A stretch of 64,000 nucleotides of DNA from Sutcliffiella horikoshii (GTDB lineage: Bacteria; Bacillota; Bacilli; Bacillales; Bacillaceae_I). The notes under the pieces are model-generated. The model worked only from the letters and a program-made list of their open reading frames with translations, searched no databases and had not been told where the DNA came from. The stretch lies in assembly GCF_019931755.1 (NCBI RefSeq), contig NZ_CP082918.1:910001-974000 (forward strand), in the 5' to 3' direction. Of this stretch, positions 8,100 through 17,087 are shown piece after piece (position 1 is the first letter of the stretch; each line of letters opens with the position of its first letter). Position numbers and translations under genes: made by a program.

Positions 8100-10136
8100 A
8101 TGTTTAAGAAATCATTCGGTTTACTGCAACGTATCGGGAAAGCCCTTATGCTTCCTGTCGCATTGCTTCCGGCAGCAGGGATACTGCTTGCATTCGGTAA
8201 TGCCATGCAAAACCCGAACTTAACAAGTCGCCTCGGCTTTTTAGAGGCAGATTCAATCGTGCTACTGGCACAAATCATGGAACAGGCAGGAAACATCGTA
8301 TTCGCAAATCTGCCATTGCTCTTTGCCGTCGGTGTAGCCATAGGACTTGCTGGAGGAGACGGGGTTGCCGGTCTTGCAGCAATGATCGGTTACTTAATTA
8401 TGAACGTTACGATGAGTGTTATCAGTGGAGTTACCGCTGAACAGGTTGGATCTGATCCTGCACTTGCAAATGTGTTAGGAATTCCAACCCTTCAAACCGG
8501 GGTATTTGGCGGTATCATAGCCGGGGTGCTCGGTGCCTATATGTACAACAAGTTTTACAATATTGAAATGCCATCTTACTTAGGATTCTTTGCCGGTAAG
8601 CGTTTCGTTCCGATCGTAACGGCAGCTTCCGCACTTGTACTTGGGGTGGTCATGAACTTCATCTGGCCATTCGCACAAGAAGGACTAAATACTTTTTCTT
8701 ATTATATGACAGAATCCAACCGTACTTTGGCAGCATTTATTTTCGGTGTCATTGAACGTGGACTGATTCCATTTGGTTTGCATCATATTTTCTATTCTCC
8801 ATTCTGGTTTGAGTTTGGTTCTTACACGAACGCTGCAGGAGAATTGGTTCGTGGGGACCAACGTATATTCATGGAGCAGGTAAAAGACGGTGCCGAGCTA
8901 ACGGCAGGAACATTCATGACAGGTAAATTCCCATTCATGATGTTCGGTCTTCCGGCAGCAGCGCTAGCAATCTATCACTGTGCACGTCCTGAAAATAAAA
9001 AATTTGTAGCAGGTATCATGGGTTCTGCTGCATTGACATCTTTCTTAACAGGTATCACAGAACCACTTGAGTTCAGTTTCTTATTCGTAGCACCAGTATT
9101 ATTCGCCATTCACGCAGTGTTTGCAGGACTTTCTTTCATGGTCATGCATATTTTAGATGTCAAAATAGGGATGACATTCTCCGGTGGTGTCATTGACTAT
9201 ATCCTATTTGGTATTCTTCCAAATGCGACGGCATGGTGGTTAGTAATTCCTGTTGGTCTAGTATTCTCGGTTATCTATTACTTTGGATTCCGTTTTGCGA
9301 TCAAGAAGTTTAACTTAATGACTCCAGGTCGTGAGGAAAAAACAGAGGAAGCTGAAGCTGGTTCCGGTTCTGTTGATGAACTGCCGTTCGGAGTACTAGA
9401 AGCACTTGGCGGAAGAGAAAACCTTACCAACCTTGATGCTTGTATCACTCGTCTTCGTGTAAGTGTGAAAGACGTTGAGCAAGTAGATAAAGAGCGCTTG
9501 AAAAAGTTAGGTGCAGCAGGCGTTATGCAAATCGACCGTAATATCCAAGCGATTTTCGGACCTCGTTCTGAAACAATCAAAGGTCAGATTCAAGATATCT
9601 TGAGTGGGAAAACGCCAGTGAAGCAAGAAGTAGCGGCAACTTCTGAAAAGGAATCCGCGGATGCTGGGGCAGTAGCTATTTCAGCAGAGTTTGACGTAGT
9701 CATGCCGATGACTGGTAAACTACTACCTATTTCAGAAGTTCCTGATAAAATTTTCTCTCAAAAAATGATGGGTGACGGTTTTGCCATCGAACCAACTGAC
9801 GGCAAAGTGGTATCACCTGTTGCAGGGAAAATTGTGAACCTGTTCCCGACAAAACACGCGATCGGCATCGAAACAGCTGACGGCCGCGAAGTCCTTGTGC
9901 ATGTGGGAATCGACACAGTTAACCTAAAAGGAAAAGGTTTTGAAAGTTTAATAGAACAAGGCGACACAGTGGAGCAAGGACAAGCGTTACTGAACGTAGA
10001 CCTTCGCATTGTGTCAGAAGAAGCGACATCCATCATCACACCAATCATCTTTACAAACTTGGCTGCTGGAGAAGCGGTTGAGATTAAGGATGGTAGTGTA
10101 AGAGTTGGGGAGAAGGGTCGCGTAGAGATTCGATAG
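8100..10136 (+). CDS. ptsG: PTS glucose-specific transporter EIICBA
   Basis: The 678-residue protein has domain order EIIC, EIIB, EIIA. EIIC (about residues 1-400) has many membrane segments and includes [17 protein letters not shown] and [19 protein letters not shown] (about 425-500) carries the phosphorylated Cys in [13 protein letters not shown] (about 525-650) carries the active His in [17 protein letters not shown]. It imports and phosphorylates glucose. The AGGAGGAACACAT site fixes ATG 8100. It follows glcT and its leader. Unlike B. subtilis, ptsH and ptsI do not follow; a terminator and then a glycoside phosphorylase operon come next. Confidence 0.95.
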   Translation: MFKKSFGLLQRIGKALMLPVALLPAAGILLAFGNAMQNPNLTSRLGFLEADSIVLLAQIMEQAGNIVFANLPLLFAVGVAIGLAGGDGVAGLAAMIGYLIMNVTMSVISGVTAEQVGSDPALANVLGIPTLQTGVFGGIIAGVLGAYMYNKFYNIEMPSYLGFFAGKRFVPIVTAASALVLGVVMNFIWPFAQEGLNTFSYYMTESNRTLAAFIFGVIERGLIPFGLHHIFYSPFWFEFGSYTNAAGELVRGDQRIFMEQVKDGAELTAGTFMTGKFPFMMFGLPAAALAIYHCARPENKKFVAGIMGSAALTSFLTGITEPLEFSFLFVAPVLFAIHAVFAGLSFMVMHILDVKIGMTFSGGVIDYILFGILPNATAWWLVIPVGLVFSVIYYFGFRFAIKKFNLMTPGREEKTEEAEAGSGSVDELPFGVLEALGGRENLTNLDACITRLRVSVKDVEQVDKERLKKLGAAGVMQIDRNIQAIFGPRSETIKGQIQDILSGKTPVKQEVAATSEKESADAGAVAISAEFDVVMPMTGKLLPISEVPDKIFSQKMMGDGFAIEPTDGKVVSPVAGKIVNLFPTKHAIGIETADGREVLVHVGIDTVNLKGKGFESLIEQGDTVEQGQALLNVDLRIVSEEATSIITPIIFTNLAAGEAVEIKDGSVRVGEKGRVEIR

Positions 10137-10148
10137 AATTTTGAGGAG

Positions 10149-10184
10149 AACCGCTTGGCGTGTGAGTGCGCTGAGCGGTTTTTC
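10149..10184 (+). terminator. Terminator of ptsG
   Basis: AACCGCT and AGCGGTT enclose a GC-containing loop and are followed by TTTC. Confidence 0.75.
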
Positions 10185-10210
10185 AATGTTTTGAAATAGT
10201 GTCGGGAGCG

Positions 10211-10330
10211 AAAAAACACAATCATCAATGGAAAAGTTACAATAACACCTGAAAAAGTCACAATCATCAATAAAAAACTCATAATAACCTCTGAAAAAGT
10301 CACAATAACCCTCAAAAAAGTAATAATCCC
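10211..10330 (+). repeat. 21-bp periodic array, family with core GTCACAATAACC
   Basis: Cores of the type CACAAT/TACAAT/CATAAT begin at 10217, 10238, 10259, 10280 and 10301, exactly every 21 bp. A decayed sixth lies near 10322. The unit reads approximately GAAAAAGTCACAATAACC plus three bases. The array lies after the ptsG terminator and before the next promoter. The minus-strand frame across it is open and gives a 7-residue peptide repeat only because 21 is a multiple of 3. Confidence 0.9.
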
Positions 10331-10437
10331 AAATTTGAGCGGATCCCTCTAGTAATTTTAATACTTACCACTTAATTAATTTGTTATAGGTAACATTTAA
10401 TAGCGGAAAAATATATTTATATTTGTCTAATGTAACA

Positions 10438-10466
10438 TTGTAAGCGTTTTTCTTAACGTGTAGCAT
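10438..10466 (+). promoter_or_regulatory. Candidate promoter with cre-like site for the GH13_18 operon
   Basis: TTGTAA (10438-10443), a 17-bp gap and TAGCAT (10461-10466) form a weak sigma-A-like promoter. TTGTAAGCGTTTTT at 10438-10451 matches the CcpA operator (cre) consensus at most positions but differs at the last two, and overlaps the -35. This suggests catabolite repression of the operon. Promoter assignment is tentative. Confidence 0.4.
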
Positions 10467-10479
10467 AAACGTTAAGAAA
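10449..10479 (+). promoter_or_regulatory. Perfect 11-bp inverted repeat, probable operator or leader hairpin
   Basis: TTTCTTAACGT at 10449-10459 and ACGTTAAGAAA at 10469-10479 are perfect complements around a 9-nt spacer. The element covers the candidate -10 and ends 12 bp before the AGGAGGGA ribosome site. It could bind a dimeric repressor or activator, such as the CdaR-like protein encoded downstream, or act as a 5' mRNA stem. Confidence 0.6.
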
Positions 10480-10505
10480 CAACTAGCAACCAGGAGGGAT
10501 TCCTT

Positions 10506-12245
10506 TTGAACAACCAACAACAAGTTACAGAAGAGATGATGAGCAAGATCGAGTTTGTGTACGGAAAAGAGACAGCAGCTTACTTACAAGATAAATTAAC
10601 CAACCTAATGAATGAATATAGCGCAAAACTATCAACACCAAACAAGCCAAAAGAGTTTGTTACAGAAAAAGATGCGGTTCTTATCACTTACGGTGATTCC
10701 ATTAAGGAAGAAGGCAAAGCCCCACTTCAAAGCTTGCACGAATTCTTAAACGAAAACATCGGGGACAAGCTATCTGGTGTTCACATTTTGCCATTCTACC
10801 CTTATAGCTCGGATGATGGTTTTTCCGTCATTGATTATTACGAGGTCAACAAGGATTTAGGAAACTGGGAGGACATTAAGTCACTATCCGGTAGCTATGA
10901 TTTGATGTTTGACGGGGTTATCAATCATATTTCCGCAAAGTCAGAATGGTTCCAGGAGTATTTGAAAGGTAACGAAAAGTACAAAGAATACTTCGTGGAA
11001 GCTGATCCATCCCTAGACTACAGCAAAGTGACCCGTCCAAGAGCACTGCCGTTATTAACGGAATTTGAAACGGCAAGTGGACCAAAGCATGTTTGGACAA
11101 CATTCAGTGAGGACCAAATTGACTTGAATTACCGCAACCCGGATTTATTTTTACAGATTGCAGAACTTCTGCTTTTCTATATCAGCAAGGGTGCAAAAAT
11201 GATTCGTCTTGATGCAATCGGGTTCATGTGGAAGGAGATGGGGACGACTTGTATCCATCTAGAAGAAACACATAAAATTATTCAGACATACAGAGATGTT
11301 GTAGATACGCTTGCGCCAGAAGTAATCCTTATCACCGAAACGAATGTACCGCATAAGGACAATGTGAGTTATTTTGGAAACGGCTACAATGAAGCGCGCA
11401 TGGTGTATCAGTTCCCATTGCCGCCACTGACATTAAATACATTCCTGACAGGAGACGCGACTCATCTTCAAAATTGGGCAAGCAACTTGGAAGACACCAC
11501 CGAAGAGACTACCTTCTTCAACTTCCTTGCTTCACATGATGGTGTTGGCGTGAGACCGGTGGAAGGCATTCTTTCAAAAGAAGAAGTAGACCTTATGATT
11601 GAGAAGGTCCATGCGCATGGAGGAAACGTTTCCTATAAAGATAACGGAGATGGAACAAAGAGCCCTTATGAATTAAACATCAACTACTTTGATGCATTAT
11701 CTCATCCTGATGAGGATCAAACTATTCAGGTAAAGAGATTCCTTGCTGCACAGTCCATACTGTTAGCTATGGCGGGGGTGCCGGGAATTTATGTACACAG
11801 TCTGCTTGGTTCCCGTAATTACCAGGAAGGTGTAAAAGAAACTGGTCGTTTCCGTTCCATCAACCGGGAGAAATTGAACCGCCAGCAACTGGAGGCGGAA
11901 CTGAAGGACGAATCTTCTTTAAGACACGAAGTCTTATCAAATATGAAAAAAATGTTGGATGTTCGTACGAACGAAAAAGCGTTCCATCCAAACAGTCCGC
12001 AGCAGGTAGTGCTCGAAAGCAACCAAGTGTATGCATTGGTGAGAACGGACAAGGATACTGGCGAGAAAGTTGTAACACTTGTGAACGTATCCAATGAAGA
12101 GCAAGCGATCAACTTGTCTGCGGACAAATACGAATTAAATGTACAAACTTATATAAATCTATTTTCCAAGAAAGAAGTGGAGATTACAGACGAAGCGTTG
12201 TCCGTTACGCTACAGCCTTATGAAGTCATGTGGTTGAAAGGATAG
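10506..12245 (+). CDS. GH13_18 glycoside phosphorylase, probably glucosylglycerate phosphorylase
   Basis: The 579-residue protein is a GH13 subfamily 18 enzyme of the sucrose-phosphorylase group. Visible are HILPFYPYSSDDGFSVIDY, the nucleophile Asp in IRLDAIGFMWKEMGTTC, the general acid Glu in LITETNVPH, and the transition-state Asp in FLASHDGVGVRP. The acceptor-side segments RPVEG and SLLGSRNYQEG differ from sucrose phosphorylases as I remember them and look like the YcjM/glucosylglycerate phosphorylase branch. The next gene is glycerate kinase, which fits release of glycerate plus glucose 1-phosphate from glucosylglycerate and phosphate. The start is TTG 10506 with AGGAGGGA 7 bases upstream. 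Alternatives are glucosylglycerol or sucrose phosphorylase. Cytoplasmic. Confidence 0.8.
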   Translation: MNNQQQVTEEMMSKIEFVYGKETAAYLQDKLTNLMNEYSAKLSTPNKPKEFVTEKDAVLITYGDSIKEEGKAPLQSLHEFLNENIGDKLSGVHILPFYPYSSDDGFSVIDYYEVNKDLGNWEDIKSLSGSYDLMFDGVINHISAKSEWFQEYLKGNEKYKEYFVEADPSLDYSKVTRPRALPLLTEFETASGPKHVWTTFSEDQIDLNYRNPDLFLQIAELLLFYISKGAKMIRLDAIGFMWKEMGTTCIHLEETHKIIQTYRDVVDTLAPEVILITETNVPHKDNVSYFGNGYNEARMVYQFPLPPLTLNTFLTGDATHLQNWASNLEDTTEETTFFNFLASHDGVGVRPVEGILSKEEVDLMIEKVHAHGGNVSYKDNGDGTKSPYELNINYFDALSHPDEDQTIQVKRFLAAQSILLAMAGVPGIYVHSLLGSRNYQEGVKETGRFRSINREKLNRQQLEAELKDESSLRHEVLSNMKKMLDVRTNEKAFHPNSPQQVVLESNQVYALVRTDKDTGEKVVTLVNVSNEEQAINLSADKYELNVQTYINLFSKKEVEITDEALSVTLQPYEVMWLKG

Positions 12246-12258
12246 GGGGAGATGAAAA

Positions 12259-13416
12259 GTGAAAATTGTGGTTGCGCCAGATTCCTTTAAAGGTTCAATA
12301 GAGAGTAAGGAAGCGGCACACATCATCTCCCAAGCTATTCAGGATTTCGATGCCTCGATTGAGGTAGTCGAAATCCCGATGGCAGACGGGGGAGAAGGAA
12401 CGGTACAAGCGATGCTGCACATCCTTGGCGGGGAAGAAATCGTTTGTGAAGTAGAAGACCCGTTAGGAAGAAAAATTAGTGCAGGCTATGGTTGGCTGCC
12501 AATAGAAAAGACGGCCATTATTGAAACCGCTTCCGCATCAGGCCTACCTTTGCTGACAAAATTAGAGCTTGACCCTGCAAGGGCTTCAAGTTTCGGAACC
12601 GGACAGCTTGTGAAGGCTGCTCTAGACAGAGGAGCGGAGAAAATCATTATGGGCCTGGGTGGAAGTGCAACAGTGGATGCTGGTGTGGGACTCTTCCAAG
12701 CGCTCGGTTTAAAAGCCTACGATGAAAATGGAAAGACCATCGAACGTGTTGGCGGAAGGTTGGATTTAATTCAAGGCTTAGATATGGAGAGTTTTGATGA
12801 TAGACTCCCACAGGTAAAAATAATCGTCGCGTCAGATGTTACAAGTCCATTACTTGGCCCTGATGGCGCAGTATATGTATTCGGTCCGCAGAAAGGCGTG
12901 AAGACAAGCGAGCTTAAACCATTTGAAGCAGGCATGGCTTCTTTTGCAGAAGTGATGAAGAGAACTGTTGGAAAGGATTGCACCCTTAAGCCAGGAAGCG
13001 GAGCGGCAGGGGGTATCGGATTTACTCTCCAGTCATTTGTAGATGTAGAGTTCCAAAGCGGCCTTGACCTAGTTGTAGAAATGAGCGATTTCCGCAAACA
13101 TTTAAAGGACACGGACCTTGTGATTACAGGGGAAGGAAAGATTGATGGGCAGTCCATTCTTGGTAAGGTGCCAGTGGGGCTTTCACGGATAGCGAAAGAT
13201 AGAGGAATTCCGGTGGTGGCCATTGCTGGTGGTATTGGGGAAGATACGGACAGGTTGAAACAAGAAGGAATTGAAGCGGTCCTTTCGATTGTGGACGGAC
13301 CGATGCCTATAGAAGAGGCCATGCAAAACGGGAAAAAGTTATTATATGAAGCAACGAAAAGAATGTTGCACCTTATTGAAATTGGCACAAAGCTGAAGGG
13401 GGTTAGAGGAGAATGA
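12259..13416 (+). CDS. glxK: Glycerate kinase (GlxK/GarK type)
   Basis: The 385-residue protein matches type-1 glycerate kinases throughout: MKIVVAPDSFKGSIESKEAA at the start, PMADGGEGTVQAM, GLGGSATVDAGVG, GSGAAGGIGF and GEGKIDGQS. It phosphorylates glycerate, usually to 2-phosphoglycerate in this family, feeding lower glycolysis. The start is GTG 12259 with GGGGGAG upstream, 13 bp after the phosphorylase stop. Its last four bases overlap the symporter start (ATGA), so the three genes are an operon. This neighbour is the main reason to call the upstream enzyme a glucosylglycerate phosphorylase. Confidence 0.92.
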   Translation: MKIVVAPDSFKGSIESKEAAHIISQAIQDFDASIEVVEIPMADGGEGTVQAMLHILGGEEIVCEVEDPLGRKISAGYGWLPIEKTAIIETASASGLPLLTKLELDPARASSFGTGQLVKAALDRGAEKIIMGLGGSATVDAGVGLFQALGLKAYDENGKTIERVGGRLDLIQGLDMESFDDRLPQVKIIVASDVTSPLLGPDGAVYVFGPQKGVKTSELKPFEAGMASFAEVMKRTVGKDCTLKPGSGAAGGIGFTLQSFVDVEFQSGLDLVVEMSDFRKHLKDTDLVITGEGKIDGQSILGKVPVGLSRIAKDRGIPVVAIAGGIGEDTDRLKQEGIEAVLSIVDGPMPIEEAMQNGKKLLYEATKRMLHLIEIGTKLKGVRGE

Positions 13417-15038
13417 ATGGATTTACAACGATAGATTTTATTGTTCTCGTAGTATATGTGGTTGGAATTGCGATTTTTGGAGCGTTTTTCGGTAAGAATC
13501 AAAAGACCACCAAGGATTATTTCTTAGGTGGACGTAACATCCCTTGGTGGGCAGTGGGACTTTCTGTCATGGCAACACAGGCAAGTGCCATCACGTTTAT
13601 TGGTGCTCCTGGTTGGGGATATTCCGGTGGATTGGAAAGAATGAATACATTCATTAACATTCCACTTGTTATGGCATTTTTAATGGTTACGATTGTTCCA
13701 TTCTTTTATCGTACAGAAGTGTACACAGCTTATGAGTATTTGGAAAAGCGTTTTGATACGAAAACTAGAACATTAACAGCAGGTTTGTTTTTAATTGCTC
13801 GCGGCTTGGCTACAGGGGTAGTGCTTTATGCGCCGGCATTGGTTTTATCGGTTGTAACAGGTTGGGATGTCAATATTACGATTATTCTGATGGCACTAAT
13901 TGCAGTGGTTTATACTGTTCTTGGCGGAATTTCAGCAGTTATCTGGACAGATGTTGTGCAGATGTTTGTTCTTTGGTTAGGAGCAGGGCTTGCAATCTTC
14001 ACTATTGTTGGGGAGGTTCCAGGCGGATTTGCTGGTGCACTATCCATGGGTTCTGATGCAGGATTATTACAATCGCTTGATTTCTCTTTTGATTTATCCG
14101 TAGAGTACAGCATCTGGGCCGGGGTTATCGGTGGATTCTTTATGCATGCAGCTTACTTTGGGACAGATCAAAGTCAGATCCAGCGTGTGTTAACAAGCAA
14201 ATCGTTAAAAGAAAGTAAGATGTCTTTAATTATCAGCGGTCTTTTCATGTTCCCGCAAATGCTATTATTCTTATTCATTGGTATTCTGTTATTCGCTTTC
14301 TATGCGAATGTAGGAGATCCAAACGTGGAAAACTTGAACGAGTTATTCCCATTGTTTGTGGTAGAGTACCTACCGGTTGGAATTTCCGGATTAATTATCG
14401 CAGGGGTTTTTGCTGCAGCAATGTCTAGTCTTGATTCTGCATTGAACTCACTCTCTGCCGTAACAGTACGGGATTTTTACGCAAAATTCTTTAAGAAAAA
14501 TGCGAGTGAAGCACATTATTTAAACGCTTCACGTTGGGCAACAGTATTCTGGGGAATTTACGCGACGATATTTGCTTTCTTTGCAGGGAACCTTGGACCT
14601 GTCATTGAAACCGTTAACAAGATTGGCTCCTATTTTTACGGAGCATTACTAGGAGTATTCATCTTGGCTATCTTCGTCCGCCGTGCAAACGGAACTGGTG
14701 CCTTTGCCGGTGTCGTTGCGGGGATGGCAGCTGTTTGGGCTGTAACAACTTTTGCAAGCATATCTTGGTTGTATAACAATGTCGTAGGTGCGGTTGTAGC
14801 GGTTGCTGTTGGTTATGCGGTAAGTCTACTAACGAAAGCGCCGGTCAAAGAAAAACTGGATGGATTAGTTTTTGAAACGAACGATGAAAAAGTACAAAAA
14901 ATGTTGGCATCACGCCAGCAGTCCGCTGAAGAAATCGAAGAGGCGGAAGGGGAAAAACAGATGAAGAAATGGCCATATATCATGATTGCTTACTTCTTCG
15001 TAACACTTGTAATCCTATATGTAATTCAATCTATCTAA
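13413..15038 (+). CDS. Sodium/solute symporter (SSS family), probable glucosylglycerate or glycerate importer
   Basis: The 541-residue protein has about 13-14 membrane segments. SSS family marks are TKDYFLGGRNIPWWAVGLS, ATQASAITFIGAPGWGY, the segment YFGTDQSQIQRVLTSKS, and AAAMSSLDSALNSLSAVTVRDFY. The C-terminal hydrophilic tail (about residues 475-520) precedes one last helix. It is translationally coupled to glycerate kinase. In this operon it most plausibly brings in the glycoside that the phosphorylase splits, driven by sodium. The substrate assignment is inferred from context only. Confidence 0.88.
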   Translation: MNGFTTIDFIVLVVYVVGIAIFGAFFGKNQKTTKDYFLGGRNIPWWAVGLSVMATQASAITFIGAPGWGYSGGLERMNTFINIPLVMAFLMVTIVPFFYRTEVYTAYEYLEKRFDTKTRTLTAGLFLIARGLATGVVLYAPALVLSVVTGWDVNITIILMALIAVVYTVLGGISAVIWTDVVQMFVLWLGAGLAIFTIVGEVPGGFAGALSMGSDAGLLQSLDFSFDLSVEYSIWAGVIGGFFMHAAYFGTDQSQIQRVLTSKSLKESKMSLIISGLFMFPQMLLFLFIGILLFAFYANVGDPNVENLNELFPLFVVEYLPVGISGLIIAGVFAAAMSSLDSALNSLSAVTVRDFYAKFFKKNASEAHYLNASRWATVFWGIYATIFAFFAGNLGPVIETVNKIGSYFYGALLGVFILAIFVRRANGTGAFAGVVAGMAAVWAVTTFASISWLYNNVVGAVVAVAVGYAVSLLTKAPVKEKLDGLVFETNDEKVQKMLASRQQSAEEIEEAEGEKQMKKWPYIMIAYFFVTLVILYVIQSI

Positions 15039-15051
15039 GGTGTGAGTGACA

Positions 15052-15627
15052 ATGAATTCTTTCTTTTTACCAACAGTGATTTCTAAGAAACAGGCAGTAC
15101 AGTCCATTCAATCCTATCAAAATAATTGGATCACTAAATGGCAATCTGTATTAGGGGCGAAAAAGAAACTAACTTCCATGGAAATGGTCTATCTGCCATA
15201 TTGGTGCTACGATTATGAATATACTAGTCTGCAGATGAAAGAGCCTATTTGCGGGAAGGTTGCTGTGGAAACAGGGAAACAGTTGACGGCAATCCTACCA
15301 TCTACTGCAGGATTACAGGAATTAGACCTTTCAGATGGGGAGATAACTATGCTCCATGTGTCAGGAAATCCGGAACAGAAAGTGGCGGAAGAGGCTATCT
15401 ATTGGGAGGCTTTCACTAGAGAGAAAAAGAGAAAAGATATTCAAGTCACCATTACAGAAACTAACTTATTATATGTCCCGTACTGGCTAGGTTATGTGAA
15501 AAGTGGTAACCAGATGGAACTTGTAATAGTTGATGCCACCAGTGGGAAGGTTGATTTAGGAATCAAAGATGCCATGATACAAGCATTGATGGCAGGAAAA
15601 GAGAATGAAATACCATTAGCTAGATGA
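15052..15627 (+). CDS. Hypothetical cytoplasmic protein in the glycerate-glycoside operon
   Basis: The protein has about 191 residues, no signal peptide and no membrane segment. It contains a repeated pattern, VYLPYWCYDYEY (near residue 50) and LLYVPYWLGYV (near residue 145), suggesting two related halves. I do not recognise the family. ATG 15052 is chosen because AAGGTG lies 9 bases upstream; GTG 15046 would be only 3 bases away. It follows the symporter by 13 bp and ends in a strong terminator, so it is the last gene of the operon. Role unknown. Confidence 0.65.
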   Translation: MNSFFLPTVISKKQAVQSIQSYQNNWITKWQSVLGAKKKLTSMEMVYLPYWCYDYEYTSLQMKEPICGKVAVETGKQLTAILPSTAGLQELDLSDGEITMLHVSGNPEQKVAEEAIYWEAFTREKKRKDIQVTITETNLLYVPYWLGYVKSGNQMELVIVDATSGKVDLGIKDAMIQALMAGKENEIPLAR

Positions 15628-15636
15628 ATGAAAGTA

Positions 15637-15677
15637 GCCAGCGTTGCTTCTCTATAGGAGGCAGCGCTGGTTTTTTG
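15637..15677 (+). terminator. Terminator of the glycoside operon
   Basis: CCAGCGTTGC pairs with GCAGCGCTGG and is followed by six T residues. Confidence 0.9.
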
Positions 15678-15731
15678 TGTGGTGGTTGGGTATATTGTAG
15701 AGAAGAAATCAACTAAGGGGCAACACTTATC

Positions 15732-16871
15732 ATGGCATTTTTAGACAAACAAGCACAACTAATCGTCCTCGAGATGGAAAAGATCATAGAGAAAAATATA
15801 AATATCATGAACAATGATGGAATCATTATTGCCAGTAAAGACTCTGACAGAATTGGAACTTTTCATGAAGGAGCTCGAAATGTCATTGAACGTGGCGAGA
15901 CCGTGATGATATATCCAGAGGATACGCTTCTCGGATCCAAGCCTGGCGTGAACATGCCCATTTATTTTCATGAAGAACTTATAGGTGTCATCGGGATAAC
16001 GGGACATCCAAATGAGGTTCGGGACTTTGCAAAAATCATTCAGAAAATGACAGAGGTCATGGTAAAAGAGGCGTATGTAAGCAGAGAGCTGGACCTGGAA
16101 AAGCGGGCGAAGGAACTTTACATACAAGAATGGATGCGCAGAAAATGGGATAGCGTGGAGGCATTCGTAGTGCGCGGTCAAACTTTATCCATTCAAACTC
16201 ATGTATCCAGGCAGGCTTTTTTGCTTCGGTTGGAAACGGGTCAGGAAAATGAAACAGAAGTGGCAAGACAGGAGAAGATGAGCGAACTGTTAAAAAAACT
16301 GCAGCAAGTACTTGCAGTCTCCGAAACAGATCTGATTACACTGTGGAAATCCAATCAAATTCTTTTATTGAGGGATACTCATAACATCTCCGCTTCAAGG
16401 TGGCATGTTGAGGTTGAAAATGCGATCAGAAAGTTGAGAGACTCGTTCGGTGTGATCATTTGTGGTGTAGGAAGAGAGTATGAAGGTCTAGAAGGTGCGG
16501 TGAAGTCATTTGATGAAGCACGGCTTGCACTGGATTTTGTCAATCGCAGGGAAAGTAATTTGTTGCTATTCAAGGATCTTGGGATAGAGTCAATCATGCA
16601 TGAAATACCAGAGGATAAGATGGATGATTTTATTCAGCGCTTCTTCCCTTTCTTTCTCGATCCGGATCACAAGCAGCTAGTGGACACATTGAAAGTTTTT
16701 TTTGAACACAATCAGAGCATTGCTGCAGCAAGTGAAGCACTTTTTATCCACAAAAACACGCTGCAATATCGCTTAAAAAAGATGAAAGAGCTTACTGGAT
16801 ATGATCCAAGGATATTTCAGGATGCGGTGTTGTATTGGGTGGGGTTGGTAGGGATTGATAAAGAGAGATAA
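15732..16871 (+). CDS. CdaR-family (sugar diacid/glycerate-type) transcriptional regulator
   Basis: The 379-residue protein has an N-terminal diacid-recognition domain (about residues 5-135; NNDGIIIASKDSDRIGTFHEGA, then PIYFHEELIGVIGITG). A GGDEF-like middle region follows, and a C-terminal PucR/CdaR helix-turn-helix (about 320-375; SIAAASEALFIHKNTLQYRL, KELTGYDPR). In enteric bacteria CdaR activates glucarate, galactarate and glycerate genes. Here it sits directly after the phosphorylase, glycerate kinase and symporter operon and is its likely activator, with glycerate or glucosylglycerate as candidate ligand (inferred). ATG 15732 is preceded by AAGGGGCAAC. Confidence 0.85.
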   Translation: MAFLDKQAQLIVLEMEKIIEKNINIMNNDGIIIASKDSDRIGTFHEGARNVIERGETVMIYPEDTLLGSKPGVNMPIYFHEELIGVIGITGHPNEVRDFAKIIQKMTEVMVKEAYVSRELDLEKRAKELYIQEWMRRKWDSVEAFVVRGQTLSIQTHVSRQAFLLRLETGQENETEVARQEKMSELLKKLQQVLAVSETDLITLWKSNQILLLRDTHNISASRWHVEVENAIRKLRDSFGVIICGVGREYEGLEGAVKSFDEARLALDFVNRRESNLLLFKDLGIESIMHEIPEDKMDDFIQRFFPFFLDPDHKQLVDTLKVFFEHNQSIAAASEALFIHKNTLQYRLKKMKELTGYDPRIFQDAVLYWVGLVGIDKER

Positions 16872-17087
16872 TAACAAAAGAGGACTCTTTCTTTATACCT
16901 ATATGGATTCGTTTACAAGAATTCAATTATTAGGGTCGTCTTACAATATAAGTATTTATACCCGAAAGCTTACAATATTCCTGTTGGAAATTGTCAAATT
17001 CAGTCCTTTTAGAGTATTTCTATACTAGCAATACTCTCTATAATTAGAATAGTATGACTACTAAATCTCAAAAAGGAGCTGTTTGGC

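Noticed and set aside
9758..10315. Minus-strand frame with a 7-residue peptide repeat over the ptsG end
   Set aside because: It is antisense to ptsG, and its repeat is only the translation of the 21-bp array (21 = 7 codons). No ribosome site.
10506..12245. Sucrose phosphorylase as the specific name
   Set aside because: Acceptor-side motifs and the glycerate kinase/CdaR context fit glucosylglycerate better; the broader family call is kept.
16930..17000. PhoP (phosphate-starvation) binding site before the nucleotidase
   Set aside because: CTTACAATA occurs twice but 28 bp apart, not at the 11-bp spacing of Pho boxes.
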